From assembly GCF_034541975.1 (NCBI RefSeq), contig NZ_JAVYJM010000001.1: 64,000 nt of DNA. One strand, given 5' to 3'. The notes under the pieces were generated by a model that made no database searches, was not told the DNA's origin, and saw only the letters and a program-made list of their open reading frames with translations. This DNA is from Dermacoccus abyssi (GTDB lineage: Bacteria > Actinomycetota > Actinomycetes > Actinomycetales > Dermatophilaceae). Numbering within the stretch: position 1 is the first letter of the stretch; each line of letters starts with the position of its first letter. Shown one piece after another: positions 56,096 through 64,000 of the stretch. Both the position numbers and the translations under genes were made by a program.

Positions 56096-57061
56096 GTGGC
56101 CGGCTGGATCATCACCATCAGCAAAGACACCCCTCAGCATTGGCAATTCGCTCAAGAGTCGGGGTTCTGGGACTTCACGAGGAAGCCCGCCATCGAGCCG
56201 GGCGACTACCTCTACTTCTGGCAGTCCGCTATACCGAAGGTCGAGCCAGGGCACTTCGTCGGCGTGGCTCAAGCAATCTCGGGGACGTGTGACCGCGGTG
56301 ACAGGGAGATGCCGTGGGTGATCGATGACGAGCGCCGCGATCGGTACACCTCACGCGTCGATCTCACGACGGTGGCATCGCGCGTCGAAACAGAACTGAC
56401 GGCCCAGGCTCTGGCGGACTTTGGCTTTGTCCCTCAGAGTTCCACAGGGGCTCCGGTCATGAACAGCGGGCTGTTTCACGTTACTGACTTGGCCGATCAA
56501 CTCGAAGCACACGTCCTCGGAGACGACTTTCCCCACACCGACTTCGTCATGGCGGATAGCGACATCCAACTTGATTACGGCGGAGATCAAGAACCGATCG
56601 ACATGTCTGACGCCCGGAAGCGCGTCGAGCGCACCGTGGTCGCCCGGCAAGGACAGCCAGGATTTCGGAACGAGTTGCTCCGGACCTACGGGAACCGATG
56701 TGCGGTGACCCGTTGCAGCACCGCCGTCCTGCTCGACGCTGCGCATCTCCTGCCGTACCGAGGGCCTCAAACCAACCGAGCAGACAACGGCATCCTCCTG
56801 AGGACGGACCTTCACACCCTCTTCGACAGCCACCTGATGACTTTCATGTACAGAAACGAGGACCAGCTCGTCGCCCTGTTCTCACCTGGGGTTGATGCGT
56901 CCTATCGGTCCTGGCATGGCTCTCGTGTGCACCTTCCACGTGACAACTCGAGTCGCCCTCACCCCGGATGCCCTCGAACAGCACCGTCAAGACTGCCCCT
57001 GGCTCCAAGACGGGTGGGTGATCTGACGCGTGAGCTGCACCGAGGGAAAGAAGTGCCCTGA
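56096..57061 (+). CDS. EVE-HNH modification-dependent endonuclease with a late frameshift
   Basis: The start is GTG 56096 (MAGWIITISKDTPQHWQF). Residues about 1-145 are an EVE/PUA-like domain (WDFTRKP, GDYLYFWQSAIPKV), which in type IV restriction proteins recognises modified cytosine. Residues about 190-260 are an HNH nuclease (GNRCAVTRCSTAVLLDAAHLL, NGILLRTDLHTLFDSHLM). After SSRPHP the frame runs into non-family sequence, while the +1 frame continues as DALEQHRQDCPWLQDGWVI and stops at 57026. A one-base insertion in the CCCCGG run at 56962-56967 would explain this. The long-frame stop lies inside the terminator stem. Confidence 0.82.
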   Translation: MAGWIITISKDTPQHWQFAQESGFWDFTRKPAIEPGDYLYFWQSAIPKVEPGHFVGVAQAISGTCDRGDREMPWVIDDERRDRYTSRVDLTTVASRVETELTAQALADFGFVPQSSTGAPVMNSGLFHVTDLADQLEAHVLGDDFPHTDFVMADSDIQLDYGGDQEPIDMSDARKRVERTVVARQGQPGFRNELLRTYGNRCAVTRCSTAVLLDAAHLLPYRGPQTNRADNGILLRTDLHTLFDSHLMTFMYRNEDQLVALFSPGVDASYRSWHGSRVHLPRDNSSRPHPGCPRTAPSRLPLAPRRVGDLTRELHRGKEVP

Positions 57062-57085
57062 CTTCCAATTGGAGTCAGGGCACTT
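57051..57085. terminator. terminator-like hairpin after EVE-HNH
   Basis: AAGTGCCCTGACTTCC (57051-57066) pairs with 57071-57085 (GGAGTCAGGGCACTT) with one G-T wobble, followed by CTTTAAA. It lies between convergent genes. It starts 25 bases after the inferred original EVE-HNH stop at 57026. Confidence 0.8.
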
Positions 57086-57121
57086 CTTTAAACGGCACAG
57101 CCGGGCGGCCCCTCAGCGTCG

Positions 57122-57829
57122 TCACATGGGGCCGTTGTAGTACGCCTTACAGCTAGCGGGCTTGCCGGAGGTCACGAGGTACGTGTTAGCCATCGTCTTC
57201 CCCTTTGGCGGCACCAACTCAGGGAACTCCGAGCCACCGCCGTTGATCTTGCCGGCTCCGTCCTTACACACGACGGCAATGCGCGGCGTCATCAGTGGCT
57301 TGTCAGTCTGGTTCGAGATCTCGAACTTTGCGTTGGTTCCGCCATAGCCGTCCGAGACCACCGAAACCGCTCCAAGCGTGACCTCGTCTGTGCTGGAAGG
57401 CGTCATGTCGTTGGAGCTGCTGACAGTCGCCTCCAGCTTCGTCACCTTCTTGTCTGCAGGAACATCGATCTGCGTTCCCAGCACGAGAGCCTGACCCGTC
57501 TTGTAGGTCTGCTCCGTCTGACTTCCAGACTTCACGAGTTGTCCGGATGCGTCGTACAGGTTGAAGTTCACGACGACGAACGACCCAGGCTTCAGCTTGC
57601 CGACATTCACGACTGCGGTGCTCCAGACGTACTCATCCTTCTGCCCGAAGCCGCTTTCGGCGATCTTCAGAGCCGTCGTGCCGCCCTCGGCCTTGGACGA
57701 GTCTGAGCTCGACGAGTTCGCAGCATCAGCTGTGGCCTGGTCCGTCTGCTGATCGCTACCACCACAGGCGGCGAGCACGAAGAGGGACGACGCCGCGAGT
57801 GTCGCGGTCATGAGCTTGAGTCGAGGCAC
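57122..57829 (-). CDS. lipoprotein with an FxLYD-like domain
   Basis: From GTG 57829 (AGGAG five bases upstream) the protein has 235 residues. The signal VPRLKLMTATLAASSLFVLA ends in lipobox LAAC (Cys22), then an acidic/Ser linker. The outside part has FVVVNFNLYDASGQLVKS, which fits the FxLYD domain, and a second beta domain with NAKFEISNQTDKPLM. Two C-terminal cysteines (VVCKD and ASCKAYY) may pair. Function unknown. It is the second lipoprotein gene at the border of the defence genes. Confidence 0.82.
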   Translation of the reverse strand: MPRLKLMTATLAASSLFVLAACGGSDQQTDQATADAANSSSSDSSKAEGGTTALKIAESGFGQKDEYVWSTAVVNVGKLKPGSFVVVNFNLYDASGQLVKSGSQTEQTYKTGQALVLGTQIDVPADKKVTKLEATVSSSNDMTPSSTDEVTLGAVSVVSDGYGGTNAKFEISNQTDKPLMTPRIAVVCKDGAGKINGGGSEFPELVPPKGKTMANTYLVTSGKPASCKAYYNGPM

Positions 57830-57978
57830 GGAAACTCCTGTGAAGTAGTTGAACGCGCACAGACTAACCACCCTTATGGGTCACCGGCTGAGGATTCGTT
57901 CTGGTTAGAAAGCAAACTGTGACCTTGGCCCGCGCTCCTCGAGAGTCGGCCCCTCGGTGTCGCGCCACCGATGTGTGT

Positions 57979-58013
57979 TGTCTCAATGTCCTAATCATTA
58001 GGACATTGAGACA
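57979..58013. repeat. 35-base perfect palindrome between the lipoprotein gene and parC
   Basis: The arms TGTCTCAATGTCCTAAT (57979-57995) and ATTAGGACATTGAGACA (57997-58013) are perfectly complementary around a single C. It is AT-rich relative to its surroundings and starts TG and ends CA. The rest of the 299-base region 57830-58128 holds no gene that I can see. It may be an operator or a remnant of mobile-element ends. Confidence 0.7.
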
Positions 58014-58128
58014 TCGAGCCTCCACGTCCGTCACGCCGCGTGTCGCAACACCCCCTCGTCAGCCCATGCGAGAGGATGACAGGTGCACTGTGCCCTCCCC
58101 TGGGCGTCCGCGACGTGAAGGATGATCG

Positions 58129-60684
58129 GTGGCCCGTTCGAAGAAGCCCGAGGTTCTCGACGACGACTTCGTCGAGAACATCATCGACATCGATGTCGAA
58201 GAGGAGATGCGCTCGGCGTTCCTCGAGTACTCCTACTCCGTCATCTACTCGCGCGCCCTGCCCGACGCGCGCGACGGCCTCAAGCCGGTACAGCGCCGCA
58301 TCCTGTTCTCCATGGATGAGCTCGGCCTCATGCCGACGAAGAACCACGTCAAGTCCTCCCGCGTCGTCGGCGAGGTCATGGGTAAGTACCACCCGCACGG
58401 CGACTCGGCCATCTACGACACCCTCGTGCGCATGGCGCAGGACTTCACGATGCGCCTGCCGCTCGTCGACGGCCACGGCAACTTCGGCTCCCTCGACCAG
58501 GGTCCCGCCGCTTCCCGTTACACCGAGGCCCGCCTCGCGCCGGCCGCGCTGACGCTCACCGAGAGCCTCGACGAGGACACCGTCGACTTCGTCCCCAACT
58601 ACGACGACTCCCTGCAGCAGCCGTCCGTCCTGCCGGCCGCGTTCCCCAACCTGCTCGTCAACGGTGCCAGCGGCATCGCCGTCGGCATGGCCACCAACAT
58701 GCCGCCGCACAACCTCGGCGAAGTCGTCCAGGCCGCCGTCCACCTCATCAAGAACCCCGACTGCAGCCTCGACGACCTCATGCGCTTCGTCCCCGGCCCC
58801 GACCTGCCCATGGGCGGGCGGATCGTCGGCCTCGAGGGCGTGCGCGACGCCTACCTTTCCGGCCGCGGCTCCTTCCGCACCCGCGCCACCTGCAGCATCG
58901 AGAACGTCACGCCCCGCAAGAAGGGCATCGTCGTCACCGAACTGCCCTACATGGTCGGCCCTGAAAAGGTCATCGACCGCATGCGCGATCTCGTGAGCAG
59001 CAAGAAGCTGCAGGGCATCTCCGACGTCAAAGACCTCTCGGACCGCCACCACGGCCTGCGCCTCGTCATCGAACTCAAGAACGGCTTCAACCCCGACGCC
59101 GTCCTCGAACAGCTCTACAAGCTCACGCCGATGGAGGAATCCTTCGGCATCAACAACGTCGCCCTCGTCGACGGCCAGCCGCGCACCCTCGGCCTCAAGG
59201 ACCTCCTGCGCGTTTACACCGACTTCCGCATCGACGTCGTGCGCCGCCGCACCGCCTACCGCCTCGGCAAGAAGGAAGACCGCCTCCACCTCGTCGACGG
59301 TCTGCTCATCGCGATCCTCGACATCGACGAGGTCATCCAGATCATCCGCTCGTCCGACGACTCGGGCATCGCGCGCGAACGCCTCATGAAGGTCTTCGAC
59401 CTCTCCGAGGCGCAGGCCACCTACATCCTTGACCTGCAGCTGCGCCGCCTGACGAAGTTCTCCCGCCTCGAGCTGGAGAAGGAAGCCGAAGAGCTGCGCA
59501 AGGAGATCGAGAAGCTGCGCGCCATCCTCGCCGACGTCAAGCTCCTGCACAAGGTCGTCTGCGACGAACTGCTCGCCATCGCCAAGGAGCACGGCACGCC
59601 GCGCCGCACCGTGCTGCTCGAGGCCTCCGGCGAGACGAAGACCGCCAAGAGCGCCACCCCGCTCGAGATCGCCGACGACCCGTGCTGGGTGCTCCTGTCC
59701 TCCACCGGCCTCGTGGCGCGCACGACGAACGCCGACCCGCTCGGCACCGACGGCAACCGCCGCAAGCACGACGCCATCGTCGCCGCCGCGCGTACGAGCG
59801 CCCGCGGTGAGTTCGGCGTCGTCACCTCGACCGGACGCCTCTTCCGCGTCTCCGCGCTCGAGCTGCCGCATCTCGTCGACACCCACGAAGCACCCGTGCT
59901 CGACGGCGGCGCACCGCTCGCCGCGTTCGTCGACCTCGCCCCCGGCGAGAAGGTGCTCACCGTGACATCGCTGCGCACCGACTCCCCCGGCCTCGCGCTC
60001 GGCACGGCCGTCGGCGTCGTCAAGCGCGTCAACCCGGACTACGCGAACAAACCGATCATGGAAGTGATCACGCTCAAGGGTGACGACGTCGTCGTCGGCG
60101 CCGTCGAACTGCAGACCGGCACCGAGGAACTCGTCTTCGTCACCAACGAAGCGCAGCTGCTGCACTTCAACGCCGACGGCGTGCGCCCGCAAGGCCGCAC
60201 CGGCGGCGGCGTCGCCGGCATCAAGCTCGGCAAGGGCGCCCACGTCATCCACTTCGGCAGCGTCTCGCGCGACGGCGTCGTCGTCACCGGCGCCGGCCAC
60301 CCGAGCTCGCCGGACGGCGAGATCACCTCGCTCAAGGTCGCGCCGTTCGCCGAGTTCCCGGCCAAGGGCCGCGCGACGGCCGGCGTGCGCGCCCACCGCT
60401 TCCTGCGTGGTGAGAGCCACCTGACGTTCGCGTGGGTCGGCTCCGCGCCGGCGCGCGCGGCTGACGCGACGGGCAAGGCCATCACCCTGCCTCCGGCCGA
60501 CGGCAAGCGCGACGGCTCGGGCGACACCGCTCCCGGGCAGATCGCGGCCATCGGCACGACCGCGCCGTACACCGACGTTCCGGCCGACGCGTCGGCGAGC
60601 GAAGTGGCGGAGCAGACGCCCGTCAGCGCGGCCGAGGAGAGCGCCGAGGGCACGCTGAGCCTGTTCGACGGCGACGACGCCTGA
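58129..60684 (+). CDS. parC: DNA topoisomerase IV subunit A
   Basis: The 851-residue type IIA topoisomerase subunit has the catalytic Tyr131 in AASRYTEARLAP, and the quinolone region KYHPHGDSAIYDTLVRMAQ with Ser93 and Asp97, the usual sensitive residues. The breakage-reunion domain is followed by a coiled coil (LELEKEAEELRKEIEKLRA) and a C-terminal beta-pinwheel of about 300 residues ending in an acidic tail SLFDGDDA. The actinobacterial annotation is ParC because of the atypical C-terminal blades; a second gyrA is not in the window. It starts at GTG 58129. ParC decatenates chromosomes with ParE. Confidence 0.93.
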   Translation: MARSKKPEVLDDDFVENIIDIDVEEEMRSAFLEYSYSVIYSRALPDARDGLKPVQRRILFSMDELGLMPTKNHVKSSRVVGEVMGKYHPHGDSAIYDTLVRMAQDFTMRLPLVDGHGNFGSLDQGPAASRYTEARLAPAALTLTESLDEDTVDFVPNYDDSLQQPSVLPAAFPNLLVNGASGIAVGMATNMPPHNLGEVVQAAVHLIKNPDCSLDDLMRFVPGPDLPMGGRIVGLEGVRDAYLSGRGSFRTRATCSIENVTPRKKGIVVTELPYMVGPEKVIDRMRDLVSSKKLQGISDVKDLSDRHHGLRLVIELKNGFNPDAVLEQLYKLTPMEESFGINNVALVDGQPRTLGLKDLLRVYTDFRIDVVRRRTAYRLGKKEDRLHLVDGLLIAILDIDEVIQIIRSSDDSGIARERLMKVFDLSEAQATYILDLQLRRLTKFSRLELEKEAEELRKEIEKLRAILADVKLLHKVVCDELLAIAKEHGTPRRTVLLEASGETKTAKSATPLEIADDPCWVLLSSTGLVARTTNADPLGTDGNRRKHDAIVAAARTSARGEFGVVTSTGRLFRVSALELPHLVDTHEAPVLDGGAPLAAFVDLAPGEKVLTVTSLRTDSPGLALGTAVGVVKRVNPDYANKPIMEVITLKGDDVVVGAVELQTGTEELVFVTNEAQLLHFNADGVRPQGRTGGGVAGIKLGKGAHVIHFGSVSRDGVVVTGAGHPSSPDGEITSLKVAPFAEFPAKGRATAGVRAHRFLRGESHLTFAWVGSAPARAADATGKAITLPPADGKRDGSGDTAPGQIAAIGTTAPYTDVPADASASEVAEQTPVSAAEESAEGTLSLFDGDDA

Positions 60685-60691
60685 CCCGTTC

Positions 60692-60748
60692 GGCCCGCTC
60701 TGTGAGTGTTGGCCCGGTCTGTGACCGGCGCCGCTCACAGAGCGGGCC
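60692..60748 (+). terminator. branched terminator-like hairpin after parC
   Basis: GGCCCGCTCTGTGAG (60692-60706) pairs perfectly with CTCACAGAGCGGGCC (60734-60748). Within the loop CCGGT (60714-60718) pairs with ACCGG (60724-60728). It begins eight bases after the parC stop. Confidence 0.8.
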
Positions 60749-60894
60749 AGAGCTCACATCCTGCGCCGTCGTGCCAGACTGGGATGTGCGTCGGACACAC
60801 AAGGGCGGCGCCGTCTCACTCGTCATGAGAAGGCCAAGCGTTCGTCGAGACGCCGCGCGCGAGAGCCTCTGCGCCTCCCGACTAGGCTGAAGGC

Positions 60895-61764
60895 GTGACT
60901 CCTTCGCTGTGCTCTGCCGACTGGGACGACTCCGCCCTACCCGCCTGGGGCAGCGCGAAAGATGCCCGCGTCATCGTCGTAGTGGAAGTCGGCGGATCGT
61001 GGGGGCGTGACGCTGTCGCCGACGCCGGGCTCAAGTCTCCGAAGGGCGCCACTCTGTACGTGGTGCGCTCCCCCGGTCGTCATGCCGAGACACCGTCACT
61101 GCAGCGCGTCATCGTGAGCGGTGGGTTCGACAACGAGCCGTGGCTTGTCACCGGAAAACTGGATGCCCCAGGGGTTTCCACGTTCCTTTCGGGTGATGTT
61201 GTCGACGAGTCGTGGTGGGCCAAGTTCAGCTTCGAGCGTTCCGACGAACCCGCGCTCCTCGTCTGCACCAACGGTGTTCGTGACACGTGCTGCGCGGTTC
61301 GCGGCCGACCGGTCGCCCAGTCGGCCTACGCGGTTGAGCCGACCCGCACGTGGGAGGTGTCGCACATCGGCGGTCACCGCTTCGCGCCGACGGCGATCCA
61401 TCTGCCGAGTGGGCAGACCTTCGGCCGCCTCACGGGTGACGACGCTGCCGCCCTGGCGCACGTTGCGACGACGGACGCGGTTCCCGCGGAACTCTTCTCA
61501 CGCGGCAAGCACCGCGGACGGGTGGACCTCTCCCCCGCCCAGCGCGTCGCCGAGACCTGGTGGCGCGAGCAACATCCCGAGCTTCCCCTGACGCCCCCCG
61601 TCGGGATCGGTGCGGCGACGAAGACCGACGGCGGCGATAGCGTCGAGCTGCCCGACGGCACGACGCTGCTCGTCACCACGCACAAGGGCCCGGAGCTGCG
61701 CGACTCGTGCATCAAGAACCTCAAGCCGTCGCAGTACTACGAAGCCGGCCCCGAAACGCAGTGA
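60895..61764 (+). CDS. sucrase/ferredoxin-like (thioredoxin-fold) protein
   Basis: The 289-residue cytosolic protein (GTG 60895) has family motifs CSADWDDSALPAWGSAKDAR, LLVCTNGVRDTCCAVRGRPV and SHIGGHRFAPTAIHLPSG, then a C-terminal segment with GPELRDSCIKNLKP. The Cys-x8-Cys-Cys pattern with the His-containing HIGGHRFA is the [2Fe-2S]-type site of the thioredoxin-like ferredoxin fold. The function in bacteria is not established. Its stop forms part of a bidirectional hairpin. Confidence 0.85.
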   Translation: MTPSLCSADWDDSALPAWGSAKDARVIVVVEVGGSWGRDAVADAGLKSPKGATLYVVRSPGRHAETPSLQRVIVSGGFDNEPWLVTGKLDAPGVSTFLSGDVVDESWWAKFSFERSDEPALLVCTNGVRDTCCAVRGRPVAQSAYAVEPTRTWEVSHIGGHRFAPTAIHLPSGQTFGRLTGDDAAALAHVATTDAVPAELFSRGKHRGRVDLSPAQRVAETWWREQHPELPLTPPVGIGAATKTDGGDSVELPDGTTLLVTTHKGPELRDSCIKNLKPSQYYEAGPETQ

Positions 61765-61796
61765 CGGGCCGGGCGCCCTTCGCGCCCGACCCGTCA
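61762..61796. terminator. bidirectional terminator between convergent genes
   Basis: TGACGGG-C-CGGGCGC (61762-61776) pairs with GCGCCCG-A-CCCGTCA (61782-61796) with one central mismatch and a five-base loop CCTTC. It includes the stop codon of the ferredoxin-like gene and lies 22 bases from the stop of the opposing secreted-protein gene. Confidence 0.8.
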
Positions 61797-61818
61797 TCCG
61801 CTCACACGAGCGCAGCCA

Positions 61819-62493
61819 TCACTTGCGTACGGTGCTGCTCGTCGAGCTCCAGATCGTCGTTCCACCCGCGTAGCTCACGCGGTAGTCGCGCGCGGCCTTC
61901 GAGGTGTAGGAGTACGTCAGGACCCCCTTCGTCGCGGTCGCCTTCTTGAGCGTCTTCCACGTCGTCGTGCCCACCGGGCGGTACTGCAAGGTCGCGGTGG
62001 TCTGCCACGGAATGCGCTTCTGAACGGTCGTTGCGTATCGCGTGCCGGTCGACGTGAGCGTCACGCGGGAGCCGCTGCGCACCGCCTTGAGCGACGTCCA
62101 CGAACCCAAGCGGACGGTGGTCGTCGGCGTGTTGGGGGTGAACTCGTTCCAGTTGTTCTGCTCCGTTGCCCACGCCTCACGCCAGGAGACGACACCCAGG
62201 GTGTGCCAGTCGTAAATGTCCCAGTAGTCCGACGTCACCGAATCGAAGAGGACACCGTCCTCGGCTCCCTGCGAGGTGTATCCGGTCCACGTCGCGAAGA
62301 CGGACGACGCGTACGAGGTGCACGTTCCGGAGAGCGTGGTCTTTACCGCCTGGTACGGACCGACAATGCGCACCTGCGCAGGAACGACGAGTCGGCAGCT
62401 ACCGATCGTCGCGGCCTGGGCACTGGGGCTGAAAGCCACCGTCGCAAGGGTGGCGAGGGCCGCGGTGCCGGCCAGGGTGGACATGCGTCGCAT
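61819..62493 (-). CDS. secreted protein of unknown function
   Basis: From ATG 62493 (MRRMSTLAG) the protein has 224 residues. A Sec signal (AGTAALATLATVAF) ends near SAQAAT. Two cysteines (GSCRLVV and GTCTSYA) likely pair in an N-terminal immunoglobulin-like part. The C-terminal half is rich in Thr, Ser, Trp and Lys with two similar strands (VRLGSWTSLKAVRSGSRVT and VGTTTWKTLKKATATKGVL), suggesting a beta-sandwich repeat. Such tandem W-x-x-L-K modules are common in secreted actinobacterial proteins. No enzyme motif is seen. Confidence 0.75.
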   Translation of the reverse strand: MRRMSTLAGTAALATLATVAFSPSAQAATIGSCRLVVPAQVRIVGPYQAVKTTLSGTCTSYASSVFATWTGYTSQGAEDGVLFDSVTSDYWDIYDWHTLGVVSWREAWATEQNNWNEFTPNTPTTTVRLGSWTSLKAVRSGSRVTLTSTGTRYATTVQKRIPWQTTATLQYRPVGTTTWKTLKKATATKGVLTYSYTSKAARDYRVSYAGGTTIWSSTSSTVRK

Positions 62494-62638
62494 GATGGGT
62501 TGTCCTTCGGGGAGCAATGAATAGTCGGTTCGACATGAACCAACCTTCGAAAATTACGGCACGCCACGGTGCCCGCCGACACGATTCGGCCGAACTCGCA
62601 CGTCGTTCGCACCGGGTTGGTGGACCGGTGCCCCCACG

Positions 62639-63871
62639 TCACTCTGCTTTGGTTGCTCCGTGCAGTTCCGCAGGTGAGTTCTCGGGTGGCTGATCCGCAC
62701 GCCCCGGCGGGCGCTCGTCGTCCCCCTCGCCCTCCACCTCGCGGCGAGCGTCACGCTCCGCAGCCCGGCGCGTCTCGTCGCTGATCTCGTAGCGACGCTT
62801 GTAGAGGTCGAGCAGCGCCATTGCCGTCGCAGCCATGGGCACACCGAGAATGCCGCCGGCGAGGCCGAACATCTGCGCACCGAGCAGCGCCGACGCGAAC
62901 GACACCGCCGGGTGCACGTCGACAGCCTTCGCGCTGATGTTGGGCTCGATCGTGATGTTCTCGATCTGCTGGTAGATGATCGCGAAGACGAGGATGACCA
63001 GGCCGTTGACCGGCTTGTCGCTCGTGAGACCGACGAGCACGGGCAGCACGATCGAGATGTACGTGCCGATGTTCGGGATGAACTGCGCAATGAGGCCGGT
63101 CCACAGCCCGAGCGCCAGCCAGTACGGCATCCCGATGATCATCATGAACGTGCCGTGCACCGTCGCCGAGATCGTCGCGAGAATGCACCGCGCCGCGACG
63201 TAGCCGCCGACCTTCGTGACGAAGACTTCCCACACCGTCAGCACCACGCGCTGCTGCGACGGGCGGAACAGGCCCGCGATCCACGTGCGCAGGCGCGGCA
63301 TGCCCGCCGAGATGTAGCAGGTGAAGAACACGAGAACGAAGGTGTTGAACGCCGTCGAGACGATGCTCGTCACGAGCCCGAGCACGCCGCCCGCCAGCTG
63401 CGACCCGTAGGACGCGACCCGCTCCGGCGTCAGGGAGACCTTCGACAGCATCGTGTTGATGTCGTAATCGGTGTCGAACTGCTCGTTCGCGTAACGCACG
63501 AGGTCGGTGACGACGCCCGGCGCCGCCGTCACGAGCGCCTGGATCTCGGACACGAGCAGGCTGCCGAACGCGGCGAAGAAGCCGGCGATCGCCAGGCCGA
63601 GCGTCAGGACCACGACGCCCGTCGCCAAAGCACGCGGCATGTGCTTGGCCAGCCGACGGACGGCCGGCTCCATCGCGACGGCGAGGAAGAACGCCATGAG
63701 GATGGTGAAGATGGCCGAGCCGGCGGAGTTCGAGATGAACCCCAGCGCCGCAACGACGCCCAAGGTACCGAGCACCACCCACGTGGCCCGCCACACCGAC
63801 CGCGGGTCGAGGGCGATGGTGAGACGGGGCGCGCCCTGATCGGGACGCGCGTCGGAACCGCTCGCTGGCAT
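62639..63871 (-). CDS. AI-2E family transporter (UPF0118)
   Basis: From ATG 63871 (GGGGGAGG upstream; MPASGSDARPD) the protein has 410 residues, with about eight membrane helices and the family motif FIPNIGTYISIVLPVLVGL, IYQQIENITIEPN, and VSFASALLGAQMFGLAGGIL. Members of this family include AI-2 exporters and Na+(Li+)/H+ antiporters, so transport of AI-2 is not certain. The cytosolic C-terminal tail is very charged (RRAAERDARREVEGEGDDER). It is divergent from the next gene. Confidence 0.88.
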   Translation of the reverse strand: MPASGSDARPDQGAPRLTIALDPRSVWRATWVVLGTLGVVAALGFISNSAGSAIFTILMAFFLAVAMEPAVRRLAKHMPRALATGVVVLTLGLAIAGFFAAFGSLLVSEIQALVTAAPGVVTDLVRYANEQFDTDYDINTMLSKVSLTPERVASYGSQLAGGVLGLVTSIVSTAFNTFVLVFFTCYISAGMPRLRTWIAGLFRPSQQRVVLTVWEVFVTKVGGYVAARCILATISATVHGTFMMIIGMPYWLALGLWTGLIAQFIPNIGTYISIVLPVLVGLTSDKPVNGLVILVFAIIYQQIENITIEPNISAKAVDVHPAVSFASALLGAQMFGLAGGILGVPMAATAMALLDLYKRRYEISDETRRAAERDARREVEGEGDDERPPGRADQPPENSPAELHGATKAE

Positions 63872-63939
63872 GGTCGTTGCCTCCCCCTCGACACGTTGAC
63901 GGGATGAGTGTTTCACGCCACCGCGGCTAGGCTGACGCC

Positions 63940-64000
63940 GTGGCCGAGCTTCACATCGCACAGGACACGACTTCGCCGACGAGATCATCTCCGAGCACCC
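63940..64000 (+). pseudogene. start of a probable HhH-GPD DNA-repair gene, apparently frameshifted, cut by the window end
   Basis: The GTG at 63940 gives VAELHIAQD, matching the N-terminus of actinobacterial HhH-GPD base-excision-repair-like proteins. Directly after, the GTG frame reads unlike the family, but the -1 frame from 63969 reads DFADEIISEHP, a very good continuation. A single missing base near 63964-63968 (GGACACG) would explain it. Only 61 bases are visible, so a sequencing error cannot be separated from a real mutation. Confidence 0.5.

Noticed and set aside
43003..57061. BREX, CBASS or classical type I-III restriction-modification
   Set aside because: No PglX/PglZ, cyclase, or methyltransferase/specificity subunit is present.
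43003..58013. Prophage or integrative element
   Set aside because: No integrase, structural, replication or tRNA attachment-site genes are found; only a palindrome hints at past mobility.
57991..60738. Open frame of 915 codons on the minus strand opposite parC
   Set aside because: Mirror of the parC frame; composition dominated by Val, Gly, Arg, Asp and no domain.

Overview
The window is high-GC DNA with GTG/ATG starts, short intergenic gaps and long same-strand operons. Its gene families (DUF3159, DUF3710, DUF4193, DUF5998, SepH, SigK/RskA, an HTH-MurA fusion) are typical of Actinobacteria. The order dut-DUF3710-OB-DUF3159, ferrochelatase, sepH fits a Micrococcales genome, perhaps Dermacoccaceae; the family-level guess is weak. 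I see no rRNA, tRNA, CRISPR array, integrase or transposase gene.

Left part (1-29203). It opens inside a beta-oxidation hydroxyacyl-CoA dehydrogenase. An XRE-MurA fusion, a GDPD, dxs with a downstream kinase-like gene, a small gene behind a LexA-type box, a BenE-type permease, a secreted protein, a B3/4 protein, and an acyl-CoA ligase/phosphotriesterase-like pair follow. Then comes an envelope-stress cassette: sigK, rskA, a membrane-anchored molybdopterin oxidoreductase, and a methionine-rich MXKDX lipoprotein. Two CCATCC-N15-CCGAA(C/T) sites lie in front of sigK and of the lipoprotein gene. Housekeeping genes follow: aconitase, an RNA methyltransferase, two TrkA proteins, the dut cluster, an inositol-phosphatase, ferrochelatase, a TRIC-like channel and sepH.

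Middle (29358-42691). Ten genes all lie on the minus strand with gaps of 1 to 47 bases: a saccharopine-dehydrogenase-like enzyme, an APC permease (with an in-frame amber codon before a coding-like tail), a universal stress protein, glycerate kinase, a BNR-repeat protein, a GNAT/acyl-CoA-synthetase fusion, DUF5998, an AP-superfamily hydrolase, thymidine kinase and an MFS protein.

Defence island (about 43003-57061). A PLD-SF2 helicase-DUF3427 protein stands alone on the plus strand. A minus-strand operon, DUF6361 / PLD protein / large SF2 helicase, resembles what I recall as the Azaca system, with a lipoprotein gene 34 bases downstream. Divergent from it is a plus-strand set: DUF6308, a PD-(D/E)xK-DUF2075 helicase and an EVE-HNH endonuclease with a late frameshift. 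A second lipoprotein follows.

Right part (57979-64000). A 35-base palindrome precedes parC; then come a sucrase/ferredoxin-like protein, a secreted protein, an AI-2E family transporter, and the start of a probable HhH-GPD repair gene that appears frameshifted.

The most interesting candidate system is the sigK cassette. It combines an ECF sigma/anti-sigma pair, a sulfite-oxidase-family molybdoenzyme and a Met-rich surface lipoprotein, which parallels the proteobacterial MrpX/YedY hypochlorite-scavenging system, here in a Gram-positive lipoprotein format.
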